24,538 nucleotides of DNA from Myxococcales bacterium (lineage in GTDB: Bacteria; Myxococcota; Myxococcia; Myxococcales; Myxococcaceae), in the NCBI GenBank assembly GCA_003153055.1, contig PMBV01000182.1, forward strand, positions 33,995 to 58,532, written 5' to 3'. The notes beneath the pieces are model-generated. The model did not search any database, was not told the origin of the DNA, and worked only from the letters and a program-made list of their open reading frames with translations. The translations under genes were made by a program, and so were the position numbers. Below, in pieces: positions 23,994-24,538 of the stretch. Positions within the stretch are counted from its first letter, which is position 1, and each line of letters starts with the position of its first letter.

Positions 23994-24538
23994 ATGGAAC
24001 TCAAAGGCGCAGTCGCGGTCATCACTGGCGGAGCGAGCGGCATTGGCGAGTCGGTCGCCCGATCGATGGCGCAGAAGGGCGTCAAGGTCGTCATCGGTGA
24101 CATGGACCAGAAGAACCTCGAGCGGGTGGCCGGGGAGATCACCCAGGCCGGTGGCAGCGTGGCCGCCGCCAAGTGCAACGTCACCAGCGATGAAGACGTC
24201 GCCAACCTGATGGATCTGGCCATCGAGAAATTCGGCCAAATCAACATCTGCGTGGCTTCGGCCGGCATCATCAAAGACGGCCTGATGATCAACCTCGACA
24301 AGGAGACCGGCAAGGTCAAGAAGGCGATGACCACCGAACAGTTCAAGTCGGTCATCGACGTGAACCTGGTGGGGTGCTTCATCACCGTTCGCGAGGCGGC
24401 CATTCGCATGGCCAACAACGGGTGGAAGGGCCTGCTCGTGCCGATCTCGTCGGTGAACAAGGCCGGCCAGACGGGCCAGCTCAACTACTCGTCGGCCAAG
24501 GCCGCGCTGGGCCTGTGGCCGAAGATCATCGTCGGCGA
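23994..24538 (+). CDS. Short-chain dehydrogenase/reductase (partial, runs off right edge)
   Basis: The first 181 codons are present; the frame is open to the end of the window. ATG 23994 follows AAGGAG and GAGG. The dinucleotide-binding motif is TGGASGIG (11-18), with GDMD after strand 2. ASAGI replaces the usual NNAG/NAAG motif. The catalytic set is S152 (PISSVNKAG), Y165 and K169 (YSSAK). The acidic residue after strand 2 favours NAD(H). Family members include 3-hydroxyacyl-CoA and 3-oxoacyl dehydrogenases. The insertion MINLDKETGKVKKAMTTEQF after GIIKDGL is longer than in FabG and may mark a subgroup. The gap before it (23774-23993, 220 bases) holds only the palindrome at 23779-23793 and the ribosome-site hairpin. 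Confidence 0.92.
   Translation, partial: MELKGAVAVITGGASGIGESVARSMAQKGVKVVIGDMDQKNLERVAGEITQAGGSVAAAKCNVTSDEDVANLMDLAIEKFGQINICVASAGIIKDGLMINLDKETGKVKKAMTTEQFKSVIDVNLVGCFITVREAAIRMANNGWKGLLVPISSVNKAGQTGQLNYSSAKAALGLWPKIIVG

Overview
The window is GC-rich, densely coded DNA from a Gram-negative bacterium, most likely a myxobacterium or relative (Myxococcota). Pointers are several lipobox lipoproteins, a lipoprotein with a Gly-Gly-Gly-Ser linker before a beta-helix domain, a large Reg_prop hybrid histidine kinase, a GH44 glycosidase and strong third-position GC bias that creates long antisense ORFs. This assignment is inference; there is no rRNA or other marker gene in the window. I see no tRNA, rRNA, CRISPR array, phage gene or transposase.

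Layout. 1-350 (-): start of a PAS-domain sensor running off the left edge. 675-3673 (-): two-gene operon of M16 zinc peptidases, one with an intact HxxEH site and one inactive-type partner. A 180-bp fold-back repeat lies across the 5' end of the second gene. 3843-5165 (+): secreted protein with an HExxH motif, divergent from the M16 pair. 5190-7902 (-): Uma2-type nuclease, ribA, a 33-codon ORF just before ribA, then a probable AbiEii-type toxin/antitoxin pair. 7915-11748 (-): 1277-residue hybrid histidine kinase. 11888-13147 (+): beta-helix lipoprotein. 13173-15970 (-): patatin-like lipoprotein phospholipase overlapping a small beta-barrel-like protein. 16194-18793 (+): CBS-pair protein overlapping a GH44 lipoprotein. 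18800-19615 (-): alpha/beta hydrolase. 19809-20012 (+): CCE_0567/DUF683-like small protein. 20064-22420 (-): acetoacetate-CoA ligase and PhnA-family protein. 22517-23773 (+): membrane histidine kinase. 23994-end (+): start of a short-chain dehydrogenase.

How the genes work together. Four gene pairs are joined by ATGA or TGATG overlaps (M16/M16, antitoxin/toxin, patatin/barrel, CBS/GH44), which suggests coupled translation. The cell-envelope theme is strong: the M16 pair, HExxH protein, beta-helix lipoprotein, patatin lipoprotein, barrel and GH44 lipoprotein all carry export signals or remnants of one. The acetoacetate ligase and the terminal SDR would fit acetoacetyl-CoA/polyhydroxybutyrate metabolism, but they are not in one operon.

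The observation I rate highest is the 180-bp inverted-repeat element (2137-2316). It is exactly 60 codons long and separates the start codon of the second M16 gene from its hydrophobic signal core and lipobox.
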